DNA from: Mactra quadrangularis
Taxonomy: Eukaryota > Mollusca > Bivalvia > Venerida > Mactridae
Assembly (NCBI GenBank): GCA_025267735.1
Contig: CM046298.1
Span: 42,231,917-42,295,916, forward strand
Reading direction: 5' to 3'
DNA length: 64,000 bases
Of the stretch, positions 37,801 to 52,800 are shown one piece after another; within the stretch, counting starts at the first letter, position 1; every line of letters starts with the position of its first letter. The position numbers and the translations under genes were made by a program. The notes under the pieces are model-generated. The model saw only the letters and a list, made by a program, of their open reading frames with translations. It was not told the DNA's origin and did not search any database.

Positions 37801-40800
37801 ACAGGTCGTTCACGTTAACATTGCGTATATAAACATAGCCAGTTTCATTACACACCAATATTTAGGGGTGAATTATTTTTACAGTTTTATAGTTTAATTA
37901 ATTTACACTTACTTTATAAACATATCATTATATAAAATTTTCAATGTGCATAGACGCTATTTAAAATAAATGTTACACATAAAAATGGCCTGTTTAAATC
38001 AGTAAAATGCTGTTTATGCATTAGCTTATTCACCTATTTAGTGGGCAAGTCTATTATTTAAAGTACAAAAACACGCATGACCTAGAATACGACCTGTACT
38101 AGGTTTATAGTGGGATACTTGTTTAAACCCTAACCCTGACTCAAGCCTTGATGATTTGGAAGAGGAGTGTCAATGGAGATTATGGTAATGGTTGTGTTAC
38201 AATGTATACTTACCCCACTATTATTGTTATTTCTAGCCATTGCAGCCCATTTTGTATCCACAAGGTGCCAATTGTCATCAATATAAACAGCATTCCAACT
38301 ATGATTAGATTCACCAGTAAATGAATCCCCGGGTTTAAAATCTTTACCTTTAGCATACCCAGTGAGTACCACACAATATAGACCAGCATATCTGAAATAA
38401 GTTAACAATGTAATATAGATAGATTTCTTTATCCCTTCATCGAGAAGCGCAAAATATGAATGCATGTGCATACGCAAACGTCATGATATATGACAAGAAG
38501 ACAATATTCAGAACATCATTCTGTGATCAGAGATAGTTGACCACACACAGTGACCAGTATAATTTAAGTGGTAGCTACATATAATCGAACGAGACACTAC
38601 TCTGAACAATAGTAAGTAGGCCTATTGTGGTATGCATTTTTACCAAAAACGAAACTTTTCTCCATAATTGGTCATATCAAATGATGTATCAATCATAATT
38701 ATATAGCATCAAATTGTCTTTAAGATTGACTTATACTTATAAAAATGTGATAGAGTTTAACAAAATTTTGGAACTTAAGAATGTACATATTTTTACGCTG
38801 GTTTAATATGGGCATGACTTTATAGCGTGTGTTTTGTTTCTATTAACTATTAAACAAATTCAACTAAATGTACATCCAATCACCAAGGGAGCTAACTATG
38901 AATACATTGTTTGTTTAACAAAGGGAGATAATTGATAAATCGTAATGCATGATTAGACATAAGATTAAAACTCCAAAATGAACATTCAAACACTTTAATT
39001 TCCAATCTAAATTACACTAAACTTTGCCTACCATCATTATCTCACACTTATAGGCTCAATTCAACATTAAATAGCTCTTTAAGTGTCATTTTATGTAAAA
39101 TTATCGAGACAAGCATCATCTGTTTGCCTTGGGTCATTATTTTGATGTTGTTAACGCAATTAAAGGGTGATGTGTTACTCAAATTTGCATTAAACTTGTT
39201 TTAGAATAAGTTTAAATGGTATAATTTATTTTAATGATGTTAAACTGTTTGGAAATGACTTTGTATGACTAATACAGCATGATTCGTAAATATCAAAGTT
39301 TTCAAGCGCATTTTGATACTTCGGTAGAGTTAAAACTATTGGAGACATCAGGGACAGATCCTTGTTTTAGTGAGTGTTATTACATATGTGTAACATCATC
39401 AAGTTAAAAAAAAAGATAATCAAAATTATTGGCCCTAATATCCGAACGGTCTTAATTAAAAGATTTTTCCCCTTAAATTCAGCATTTAGGCCTTTAAATC
39501 GTAATTAACTTGAATATGAGTTTGCAATAACTAATAGTCTTTGTGTTCGTAGCTTAATGACTTAAGTAATATCCACTGTTTGAACATTTATCTCTGAGCG
39601 CAAATTGAAGGTAATCGTATATTTGAAAATCATACAATTACGTACAAATGGCTTGTGACATGGCAGCTTAATTTTGATACTGTCACTTGCACTTCAAATA
39701 AGTATTATTTGTATATGTAATAAGAACATAAGAACATTTATTTATATAGCGCAAACTATTAAAATACAATATTCTGCTGCGTTTTACACTAAATATATAT
39801 ATATATATAAATTCATAAAAATAAAAATCAGATACTAGAATTCTTATAAAATGGTATTTACACATAACACTTTTTAAAAAGATACGTTTTAAGATTGCGC
39901 CTGAATTCAGTCTCACTGGTTATACTTCTGATTTCGAAAGGTAGTGCATTCCACAATTTAGGCCCAACAACATCAAACGATCGATCTGCCAGTTTTGAAT
40001 TTGTTCTTTTTTCTTTTAATGTTAAAGTAGTTGATGATCTTGAGTACTAACTATGAGTCTTTATGCTGATTAATTCTTTAAGATATGTTGGAGTACTTCC
40101 ATTTAGACATTTAAATACAGTTAATAAAATTTTGTAAATGTTATATAGCCATAAGTACTATGTACTGACTTGCTGTTGGAATAAACTGTAAACTGTAAAA
40201 CTGTTTAGGATTGAGGCATCACTACCTCCCCAAAAACTTCTTCATGGCGAAATGATGTATCAAAATCATGCAGCAGTTTTGAATGTTAACTATTTCTGCA
40301 GTGAAGATAAACTTTCGTATAAAAAAGTTAAACAATCTTACAGACAGATCTAAAATAAATCTTATCTCAGAAGAAAATACCATACCTATTGTTATTTCTA
40401 GATAACTCACGTAATTTGAACAAGAAGTGCAGTATAAACCAGTGGTGCAAACAATCTCGTTCCAAGATTCTGTCAGTACCAATTTTTCAACATTTAGAAA
40501 AGAATTATATCCTACATAATGGCACTGATGTAATTTCATGTAATAGTATGTTGAAAGCACGAGCATTGTGACATTAAGGTAGTATCTCTGTAATGCCATT
40601 TTACAGTACAGTTATCACAGTCAATATTTTTTGTGAAAACCATGATATAAGATAACAAAATATTACATTGTTCGTTACATTATGTATATCATTTTGCATG
40701 GATTACAGGGGCGGATCCAGAATTTCTTTCCAGGGGGGGGGGGTCCGAACTTTTGTAGGGGGTCCGAACCTCGAGCCACAACATTTTGATAATAAAAACT

Positions 40801-43800
40801 ACATAACCATCAAATCTATGTTAAGCACCGAAAAAATTGCTTCATGCTACTTAAAAATGACTTACAGGCAAGAAATACACTAATGGACAGGTACATTTTC
40901 TAAACTCTAGGAGGTCCGGACCCCCCTGACCCCCGCTGGATCCGCCCATGGATTAGATTCATACAACAACATTATGTTGCAAATTTATTAAATGAAACTT
41001 TAAACGAATTATTAAATCAAGCTTTTAATGAAAGTACGCTGTAAGTAAAAATCCCCCTTTGATATGAAAGAAGCGTAATTTATTTTGTCCACACAGAATA
41101 CTAGTTCATGTATCTAAAAGAATATGACATGGTGCAAACATTAGAAATACAAATGTACTATCAATCAGATACTAGTTTTCTGAGTCTTGACTAGACTATC
41201 TGAGAATATTACTATGGTCATAAACATAGAGTTGTGTAAGGGGGGGGGGTTACTACCTTAAAACGCCTGACAGAAGCTAGACATCAGAGTATGTATAATA
41301 AATAAAAGTGTCTGTACTCCACGTTAACGTCGACACCAGACATACTAAACTATAGTCTCACACATCATTCTAATAATATAGTGTATTATAATAAACTAAC
41401 TATGAGGTAACCGAACTCAAGCTTGGAAACAGACAAAATCTAAAGTGAATGCTTCCTTAATCATCAGTTGAAAGTACATAGATACGGTTATCATCTATGT
41501 GTGATATAAACAAAAATAAAGCGATATTTTCACTATGATAACAATTTGTTTGTTTGTTTTGTTGGGTTTAACGCCGTAGCAACACATTATAGGTTATATC
41601 ACGACGGTCAGCCCACCTAATCACTGTTCCTGGAAAGGCTAAATCTCTGGATTTAGCTGTTAACCAAATGCTGAGCGCATACTTTCGCCAGTGACTGACT
41701 TCTGCCCTACACGATTTAGAATCAGTGGTAGGGGGGAGAATGGCCGTAGAAATTATTTCATAACCAAGCTCCACGAACGTATGCCACGCCTGGGAATCGA
41801 ACCCGCGACCCATCGATCAGTAGACTTGTGCACTACGGACTTAGCTAGCCGGGCGGCTTTATGTGATAATGAATATGGTACAACAATGAAACCTGCTTAC
41901 AAAGACCATCTTCATTGAACATCATTTTCAAAGACCCTATATTATATAGGGTCCTTGATAATTTATTATCATAATTCAGGAATTGATAATATAACATAGA
42001 ACTCGCATTGTTTACTGTGCATCTTTCTTATTTAGCATAAAAGCGTATCAACTATTTTTATGATACATTATTTTTGCAAAGTTATGAGATCCATTTTTGG
42101 CAACGCTTTTAATGATACAGGCATTGAATCGAAGGTAAAGAAACAGTATCCATAGGATTCAAAACTTCTAAAATCAGCAATAAATTAAGTTTAAGAGGCG
42201 CATGAACATAACTCACTTCAGTCTTTATTTACCAATTACTGAAATCACGGACTTCTTTTCTAAGCAATTGCATGCCTACTTACAAATAGAGACATAGTAA
42301 GTAGCTCTCCTCGAACCCGTGACTCTAACTCAGGCTCAAATCCGTGACTCACATCAATGAAGGGCTATAATGAGTTAAATTCACTAACAAAAAAACGCTG
42401 TTTATAACATATCACTTACCCACATATAATTGCAAATACTTTGGCATATGTTGTTTCTTTATTTTGTAAAGATTTAAACAATTCTTCTGCTGACCCGGGT
42501 GGATATTTATCAAACTTGATGTTGTGTAAATTCTTAGTTGTCATCCATTTAAATATTGCTCTGAAAAAAATACAACAACAAGAATTAGATAGATAATGTT
42601 ATTGTTACATATTGCTTAAATTAAGAATATCATAAATGTTGTTCCTCAATACAGTCGTCTGTCCCTCCGCCTGTCCGTCTGCCTTTGCACCCGTTCACCT
42701 GTCTGTCTGTTTGTCCGTGTGCTGTTAATTTAAGAGGTTTTAGATATGTTTGCACTGACTTTGAATAAATTGTTAAAAAATAGAATCTACGCCATAATTT
42801 AGGAAATATAAACGCACACATAAATTATTTGATACCAAGGAGAAGCAATTAAACGGTCGATAAACTCACAAAATATCTCCATTTGGAAAATAGACAAAAA
42901 TAATCTACAAAACAATTATCTAATCAAAACAATAAGGCCACCAAGTATTTTCAAATAAAGCATTAATTAACCTAAACATACAAAACTAGAGGAAAGAATA
43001 ACAAATTTTTTTAAACCCAAAGATTCAATAAGTAAGATAAGCATAAAATAACACATATCGTTTATTGTTAATGATAATTTAAGCAGTTTAAACAATAGAA
43101 ATATTTTTATGACGTAATATTCAAAGACAGAAGCTGCGTTATGACGTCATCGACGTCATTAAATACAAATTCCAACTGTTTTCTAGAACACATCACTATG
43201 GTGACAACTTTATGTGTATTCAACTTTGTTCTGGAATCTGTTATACTTTTTTTTATTGAGGGAAAAATGAGATTTCGTGTGTGTTTTTTTCTTCTGTAAA
43301 ACTTCTGTTCCGGGGTTTTTATTGTAAGGTAATGATAGAAGTTATAAGCCATTGGAATCTCTTATACTCCAACAATAAACACGTGTAGTATCAATAGCAT
43401 TGTAGGAAGGAGAACATAATTTTTGTACTTTAACTTTTAATAAAGCCAGGAACAGAACGTTCAGTAAACCAAGTATACTAAGAAGAATACAGACATTTAC
43501 GTATTTTATTTGTGGGTTGGTTATAAAATATCCCATAACTAAAACCCTCGTTATTATTGTCAAATATCGTTAGAATTTATAAAATCAAACACGTTACACT
43601 GTTAGTTCTTACAACCGTCCGTCCGTCCGTCCGTGCTTATTGATTCAGGAGTAATTGCATATTTCATTAATTGATCGTAAGAACTCTCATATTAGATCTT
43701 ATATAAGATCATAATACATTATTTAATACTTATGCTCATGGCTGTATAATGTAAGTTAATTAATATTGACATAATAAGTAATAGACATCTATATTTAACT

Positions 43801-46800
43801 GTGATGACTTACGATAGTTTAGGTCGTACGACTGTTTGAGGCAAGTTTACAGGACTGATACTGCGGCGCATAGGCGACCGACACTGCTTGGAGTCAAATT
43901 ATATACATACATATAGTGTTTAACTTTAAGCCTTGGGACAGTGCCGACTGCCTATGCTCTTGCACCCTTCAAGGCTAAATTCAGTAACTAACAATAATCC
44001 AAACTATTTTAAACCTTTAAGTTTTAACACTAGACAAATCAGATGAAATTTCTTATTCTGTTCGCAACATATATTAAGATAGATTATTTAAGTATATCAG
44101 TCCATCTTAAGACAAATTACTTGATCAATAAGAACATAATTATAAATACTCCAGGAAAACTTACTATTCTGTAAGAAGATGTAAAGTTCAGATATACATC
44201 ATTTGTACGATGTCCCAGAACTAGATCATGTTCTTAGAAAGCTACTGTAACGGATACAAACTCCTCAGTCAATAAGGGGAAATAACCACTGGCAGAAGTT
44301 TGCAACACATTCGGAACTCCTCGGCCATTCGCTACGAATAATTATTCATTTATGAAAGGTCGAGGTGTTCCGAATCGTTTGCAACAGTGTGAAGACCTAG
44401 GCGGTCGGCACGGTTAAGAGTAAAAAATATAAAATTTAGGACTGCGGCCATTCAATTCGATACATCAAAATCGATTGCAAAGGCCCAATTCGTTTTCAAT
44501 ATGGGACCCGCGATTTTCTATTTGATCCCCACCCTTCAACGTGTCTATAAAAATTAAGGATTTAAGACTTTTAGTTACAATGATAAACAAGTGATAAATA
44601 AAACAGAATAAAAACTCATTTGCTTTTTCGATCTTGTTCTGAAGTAAGTGTTTGAGTTTTAAGTAACACTTTCATTTTATCAATTTAAGTTAGTTTTAAG
44701 CCCAAATGAATGTATTAGTGTAAATTAGAAATGAATTACTGTATTATAGGAATTAATCGAAAAAGAATCGAACGGGAAATCAAAAATCAAATCGCATCGA
44801 ATCGACTTTCCAGTAAATAGTTGCAGACCTAATATATATACATACATATTGTGCAGGCCGCATACGGGTAAATATCTTTCATGATAAAATTCTTAAGTTA
44901 ACGTTTCATTTAACTTGCTAAAAAGCATTTTAACAAATAAAAAAAACAACAACAACAATAAAACAAATGAACATATGGTTCAGCTTACATAGAAATGTTA
45001 TAAAACCAATAAACACTATATACCTAACACTTGAATGTACTAAACTAACACTTGAAAATATTGAAGGATTTAATGACAAATAATGTAGAATTCTTGATAA
45101 TTATGTTGACTCAACAATTCTAACATGAAAAACAAGAGAACTCCAATAAAATAATCTAAGACTGATTAGTGAATGATTATAGAATACTTAAACTAGAAAA
45201 TAATTTACTGATACGTTGAGAACAAACGTGACATCGTTGAGGCAAACTAACGAGAAGTTACTTCCAGTTTCGCACACTGGTTGTAGTTATAATTAAAGGG
45301 TAAACTACGCAGTCCTAGTCTGTCAAGTACATTCTCACACCCAGAGGCTATCAAGAGTCTCGATACAAGCTCGAGAATCTTGATAACTTCTGAGTACGAG
45401 AACGGTCAAGTAAATACGTTTAATGGAAAAATAACCATATTAGCAGTCAATGCTTAACAGTCAATCCAAATCTCCTCTGTAGAATTAAAATTGGACATAC
45501 AGCATTGAAATATTTATTCATAGCGTCTATGAGCGCATAGCATAAACTAGGCATAGATTCAGCTTTTCACCGAAATAGTAGTTTATTGATGGACTTTATT
45601 CAACTGCCAGCGGTGCATACATTAAGTCTGCTGATTTAAATACTCACTACAATATTTCTGTATTCACTATAAAGTATTTAAATCGGGGTCAATAAGCCAC
45701 TGACAGTTAAAAAATTATTTTACAATATTATAATATAATATAGCGTAATGCGACCTGAACATGGGAACATTTGGAACTCCGTTTGGAAATGGAACATAAT
45801 TATTGTACCTGTGTTTATAATAAATAAACCAATCTTAAAAGATCGGACAACTTGATTATATATAATCTTACCAAATGTCTATCATCATTATTATTATAGA
45901 CAATATAATTTATATATCATGAAATATTTTAATAAAGTTATCTCTAATTATCATATGCCAGATTATTTCTCTATAGATCAACATGATAACTAGACTGTTA
46001 TCAAACGAGGAAAACATATGAATTATACAGTACAACACCGATAGTACGACACTGGTCGAATACTTCTGTGTTATTAATGTAGTTACGTGTAGACGCATTA
46101 AATTTTAGCCTTTTAAGAATAGAACAAAACTTTAATTTCATCATAAGTTTTTTGGTTTTTAAACGAAATGTCAACATTATAAGTACCATGATTTATCTTT
46201 TTTTAGACTTGTGTGAATCGGCGACATCTACACCTCAAAATGACTCAATGATCAGAATTTTCAGGAAAACTAATGACCGACCCCACCCCGATATAAATGA
46301 TTGTTTTTTTCGAAGTCCCATAATGCTCCCGTTATATAATGTACACTGATTTTAGTGTACATTCGAAATAAGTTTGGATGTAGATAATGCCACCAGACAG
46401 ACGTAAAGCTCGTTTAGGATAACTTGAGACAAATCTAAACCATATTCTATGTAAACAACGTCTCATGTAATCCTAAACGAGCTATAGCAGTCTAGTGTTT
46501 ACAGTTTTTACTTTTGGAACATCTCGGACTTCTTCTGAACTTGATCGGGTTGATATATTTTCAGGTCACGGAAATAGCAGAGTAAGTACGATTGTATTTA
46601 CGAAGATATGTGTCGAAAACCGCCGAATAGTTCCAAATGCTGTTAGATTGAAAACTGTATCACGTGACATGGTGTATTGTCCATCATATCTGATATAGAC
46701 AATGAAAACCAGAAACTTCTAGCTAATTTCCTTTTTGTCTGGTGAACTCGTGTGATTTACACGCACGTCAGAATCACTTTAATCTATCAAAATAACAATG

Positions 46801-49800
46801 TGATTACAACGGAAACTTGAGATAACTAATTCTAACAAGGGTCAATATCACATTGAGATGGATCTATTATTTCTGCAGTCTCTTTACTTAGATCTAACAA
46901 TAGAACAAACATGTATTGTTCATTTTCTGGGCAAATTTGAGTATTATTTCGGCCTTATCACATTTTTACTTAGCGGCAGTTAGGCTGCATTTTCATAAAT
47001 TATATGTGTACAATGTGGACAATGAGAGACTGTTTTGCATTTGGTAAAGGTTCAGTAGTCAAGTGATCTACGACAGCAGTTCATAAGATAGAAACATTGT
47101 GCAACGCTGTCTTCTCTTCCCTAGCAGGTAGTTGTACGGCATTAAATAGATTATACAGGGTGTCCCAATAAAAATTCCACCCAAATAATTCCAAACATCT
47201 CCGGAACCAATTCATATATTTTCTATTGCTATATACCGTTGTATAGATAATTCAATTTCCTACAAGATTGCAAAGGTCATGAGAAAATATAAAATCGTTA
47301 CTGAGTAATAGTCAATTAACGAACACACCCCTAAGCGCACCTTATATAACAACTAGAATTTTTAATATTTTGGCTGCCGCAAATAATTCTTGTTTACATT
47401 CTGACAACCATGGGACTTGATACGCTGTAGTAGTGATTGGTAATGAACTGATATATTATTCAACCATATTTCCAAGTCTACCTTAAGGTTCTTGTTTACG
47501 TTATTTGTCTATGGCGTCCCTTTTATAACAAAATATATCTAAATCTACAGTCCCATAAACATAAAATTGCCGTAAGAGCACCGTACGGGCGCCGTGCGAT
47601 CAAGCTCTGCAAGGACCCGTTCGAACTCATGCGTACCCGTACGGACTGTTAGGTTTTTACCAGGATTCGTGAGAAGAGCCCTGAATACACGTTTCCGAGT
47701 CAAACCGTGAACAAAATGGTTATCGAGTACAGATTAAACATGCATATCTTCCAGCTACGGCTCCGTACAGGTGTGTTGTTTTGTACCATGTGCGTACCGT
47801 CACCTTAATACGCAAGGTTTCCCACGGCCTACGATTGTCTGCACGTATGGGTCCGCAACAAGCCACGATTTTATGGGACTGATGCATTAAAACATCATCT
47901 TCTTTGCTTTGCTTGTATGGAAGATTTAGGTGCCTTTTTTACTTTTGCTGTTCCTAATATGTTTTTTTAACTTTTTTCTAATTTATAAACTCTAGAAAAG
48001 TTGTAACATGAAATTTGCACTGATCAGACATACGCTAAGCAATTTTCCCCTTATTCCCCATCAGACATCTTAAGCAGCCATTTCTGAATCTATACTCCTA
48101 TCTGGCTATTCAATACGAGTTTTACTGTAAACAATTACCAAGCAATCAGAATAGTGCATTTTTTGTTAGCAAGTTTGGCAGTGCTCAGAGAACTCTAGTT
48201 CTATCATGGAACAAAACAACAATAAATCTAACAGTAAGACTGATTGCTGGAAAATATTTCTGGTAAAACATTTTGTTTCAGTTTTTTTTCTCGTGTGTAA
48301 CGAAGGAACACAAATTGTAAGATCAATTTAATTGATATATGATTTTTTCTCGATGGAGTTTGGAAAAACTAAACGAATTATCGGAATTATCACCGTTCCT
48401 GGGAAAGCATAAATCGATTGTCTGGCTTTTGTTTATTTATTTATTTATTTTATTTTATTGGATTTAACGCCGTGTCAACACAATTTAGGTCATTTTACGG
48501 CGTCCAGCGCTCCTAACCTAGCTTTCCTGGACCATTGTCTATAACCAGTATTCACCTACCCTTCCACAAGGCCGGAAACTTCTCCACATTATCTAATCAA
48601 TGGAGAAAAATCGACATTATTGTCAAATTTTCATGGAAGGGTATAACCTCCCCGGGTGGGATTCGAAATCGCACCCCCCTCGGGCACGAGATTCCAAATT
48701 ACGCGCGCTACCAACTGCGCTATCGACCCGGGGTCTGACTTATGAATGTATTTTATGTAGAAAAAAATCAGACATAATATATTTCATGTTTTTGTATTTT
48801 ACACCATTAAACATTTAAAATTTTAAAACATTTTCAAATAACACAAATTGAATGAAGTTTTATTTCGCTATATCTTTCTGATTAAGAGTAACCATTGCCA
48901 AAAAGTAAACGTTTTATAGCATGAACTCTCGTTTTAAACTGACTTTTATAATAAAAGTTCTCATGAAGAAATCAGAAAGAACTATAAAAGAATTGAACCT
49001 AATAGTTTTTTATGTATTTTGACATTTACTGGGATATTAAAATTTAGATGTAGAATCAAATACTAGACATGTTTACTATGATTACATTTTGATATAAAAC
49101 TATTTCTTTATAATATTCATATACAGATCAGGAAGTGAAACTCATGCATAACATATATCAGGAATTCAAACAGATACAGAACGATATATCTCCGGTTTTG
49201 ACGTGAAACGTAACGCAACGCAAGGTGTTTGAATCAGGAACAACAAATACGTACAAAATTGGCATTGCTTTGATTTATTTGATTTTAATGAGGGCCTAGC
49301 CGCTCTATATGGATGCATTATGAGAAAACCCCGGGATGTGATTTTTTATCCCTAATATATAACTGCTATTTTAGGCCCTATATATTCATATTTATTAAAA
49401 TATCATCAAGTATTCCGACAGTAGGTAAAGACTAGGTGTAATAATTTACTTTACTGTAGTTGAGCTGTGAGAAGAAATATTCGGTTTCGTTTATTCCTGG
49501 TTTTATACAAATGTATAATTCTATAAAAGCATTTATATAATATGAAGTATGTCCAAGCCAAAAAGTGTTTTGTATTATAAATGCTTTACTGACATTGAAA
49601 TCTATACCACTCAAAGTGTTGACCATATAAATGTTAATATATATTGTATACAAGTAAGTTAATATGCTATATGCGTAGTTTATTTTGATAACTTCCATGA
49701 CTTTCTAGCAATGCGGAATATTTTGTATTCATTCCAAAGACTACGTGTATCTACATGTAAATACATTAATTTATTATTTTTATAAGATAAAATATTGCCA

Positions 49801-52800
49801 AATCTATGCAGTTAAAGTATAAGATTACACATATACTTTCTTGCTTTCAGCTTATCTCTTGTACCGACGTGCTTAGAACCGGTTCGATATGATTAGAGGG
49901 TTAAATTACATATCAAAGCAAAAAAGTTGCATTTTCCCCCAACATTTCAACCAAACAGCACAGTCTTCATCTGGTTGTGAAACTTGCATGAGCATAGCTT
50001 AGTGCTTACACATTGGATATAACATTATTCCGGAAAATACAAAAATCATAACACTTGATAATATTCACAAAAAAAGAATGGAGAAAGAAGCCATAGCCAT
50101 CAAGCGAAGACGTCCATCATTGAACAGAGAAGAGGGACTACAGCAACCACCCTTGTATGACAATCTCCTACTTATTGTTATACCAATTTATTTTAGCTTC
50201 AAAGTGAAACAAGTTCTTACAACTTACAGTAATCACGGTTGAGTCCTCTTGCTGGTCCCTCAGTTCAGATCTAGTAGGATAAAGTTTTTTGCTCAAGGAA
50301 ACAACAAGGTAGGTTTTGGATTGGATTCGAACAAACGTGGTGCTGGCTATTCAATGGTTACCAGTCCAACGTCGTAACCTTTCGGGCACGCTTTTGTCAC
50401 ATGACTTCACTCAGTCACGTGATATCAAATAATCAATTATCACAATCCTGATGAAGACTGTAAGATATGGTCAAAAGTGGAAAAATATGTAAGTTTTCTT
50501 CAGTGTTATGGAATACAACCCTTAAATTGACGATGCCAGAAGAAGGGACCAGCCTCTTTGGTTCGATTTACGTTCGGACAACGGTTTTTAGCCAGCTGAC
50601 AAAAATGATGTTCGGCGAGAGCTAGTCAGAGTTTACAAACATTTTCTTAATATCATTTTACTATTTACTCACGCAAATGAATATGCAACATAGCAACGTA
50701 TTTTAGTATCGTGCAACAAACAAGGAATAAAGGTCTTCATATAAACTTGGCAATGTTTAAAACATTTCATCAGAAACTTGGAACATAGGAAATTAACATT
50801 ATTAGCATTTTGTCATACAATTATACAAATCCATTAGTCTGTAATTACAGTATGCGTCTATGAGAGAGTTCTAAGATCAGAATGTTGTAGTAAACACAAA
50901 AATTTGGATAAATGATGACGTCGTGAAATTGGTTTACTTAGTCATTCGGAAAACCACTCGGGTTATTCCGTAAACTGACGACAGAATAGGTGTCGCTGAG
51001 GTGTTTGCCCGAAAGCTACCATATATTACAACAACAACAACAACAACATGAACATTTAGAACTACCTCGACGAATTTCTACGCAGACAAACCTCGGATAT
51101 CATTAGATGAGAAAGTAGTTCTAACATGGATTCCGTAGAAAACGTAAATTTGATGGAATTTGGTTTCTGTGGTAAAATAGTCCGGAAATAGACGCGTGAG
51201 ACATTGTACTGACGTAATGTTTTGATATTGCGTGTAACAATGTACATGAAAATGATAGGTAGTCGTGTTCAAATATACAAGTAGATAATCCATGGTTATT
51301 TTCTATGATTAAGATTTCTGAATGATGTTATGTAGCTACTTAGTAGAATAGCATGCAAAATGTAAAATAATATTGACTTTACATGTCCATGTATAAACAA
51401 TAATGGAACTATTTGCCAGCGAGTTATTTGCCGGAACTTATAACTTGTTGCATTCCAACCTCTTCTGATATTCGAGGTATATTTTCATAGAAGATTGCCG
51501 AGTTTGTTCCGAATGATAGCATAAATATAAGGCCAGTTTCTTAAGCATATCGCTAGCTAGCGTTTTGTCCTCTGATTCCCTTTTTACACTTAATGTTCTA
51601 AGTATGTGACATCAAATCGAGGGTACCAGAGGACAAAGCGCTAGCTAGCAATTTGTTTAGGAAACTGAACTGGACAATAATTATGGTATCACATTGATAT
51701 ACATGTTCAGAGCCATCCAATAGTCCTTGCATAAAATTGTACTTTTTGCATAAAACGTTTAACATTTATTTACTCATGAGAAAATTTCAAAAATATCATT
51801 AATTATTATATCAAAATATGATTCATAACCAAAATTAGGGACTTTAGTCAGTTATCTTCCCCTGGTAAAATCTGAAGCAATCCAATTGGTAAGTAGGTCC
51901 TAACATTTGAAATCTTCGGATTTTATCATTGAAGTCCTATGTAAGGATAACAAAATATTTCATCGAATATCTTTCTCGTAAATGAAGATTTCACAGAAGT
52001 GGTGAAAGGTTAGATAGTTCTTTATCCTAAAAACTTAGCTTGAATTTCAAACAAATTAAATGATTTACAAAAAAGTTATTTAAGATTAATTTTGGCATAT
52101 TTACATTGAAAAGTAAGGGTAAAATCTGAGTAATCCAACTTATTAGACCTACCTATTTGAAGAGTATACAAGGGGAAATAACTGATTAAAGTCCCTAATT
52201 CAACCTTAATTAAAGTAAAATGACGTGCGGTATTCATGATTAGTTCTATTCTCTTTCAAAATTGTCTTTTGGATGGCACTATATACAATTGATACTTACC
52301 TAGCTTTATCAAGGTCTGATAATAAGTTTCCACTATATAAAAGATGCCACAATAAATCTTTAAATGTATTATGTTCAGCACTGGCTACCTGAAGATGTAA
52401 AAAATTATGATTTTACAATTGTACATGTATTAATTAAATAATGATGAAGATGGTAATGATGATTGGGATTGTAATGATAATGTTGTTATTTTCTTCCAAT
52501 AAGGGACTTCTGTCTGTTTTTTCCCTTAGCATAGCTTGGTCCAATCAGTTGGATAACTCAGATTTTACCCTTATTTTTCAATGTCAATTTGACACCATCA
52601 ATATCAAATACCTTTTTGAAAATCATCTGTTTGAAAATCAAGCCAAGTACATGTATTGTTTTGTTGAAGAATTATCTAAATTTTATCATTCTTGTTAATA
52701 TCAAGTTATGAAATATTTTATTATCCTCACATAGGACTTCTCTGATAAAGTCTGATGATTCCAACTGATAGGACCTACTTCCAATTGGATCGCTTCAGAC

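Noticed and set aside
38128..38140. Telomere-like CCCTAACCCTGAC
   Set aside because: Fewer than three units inside an intron; no array.
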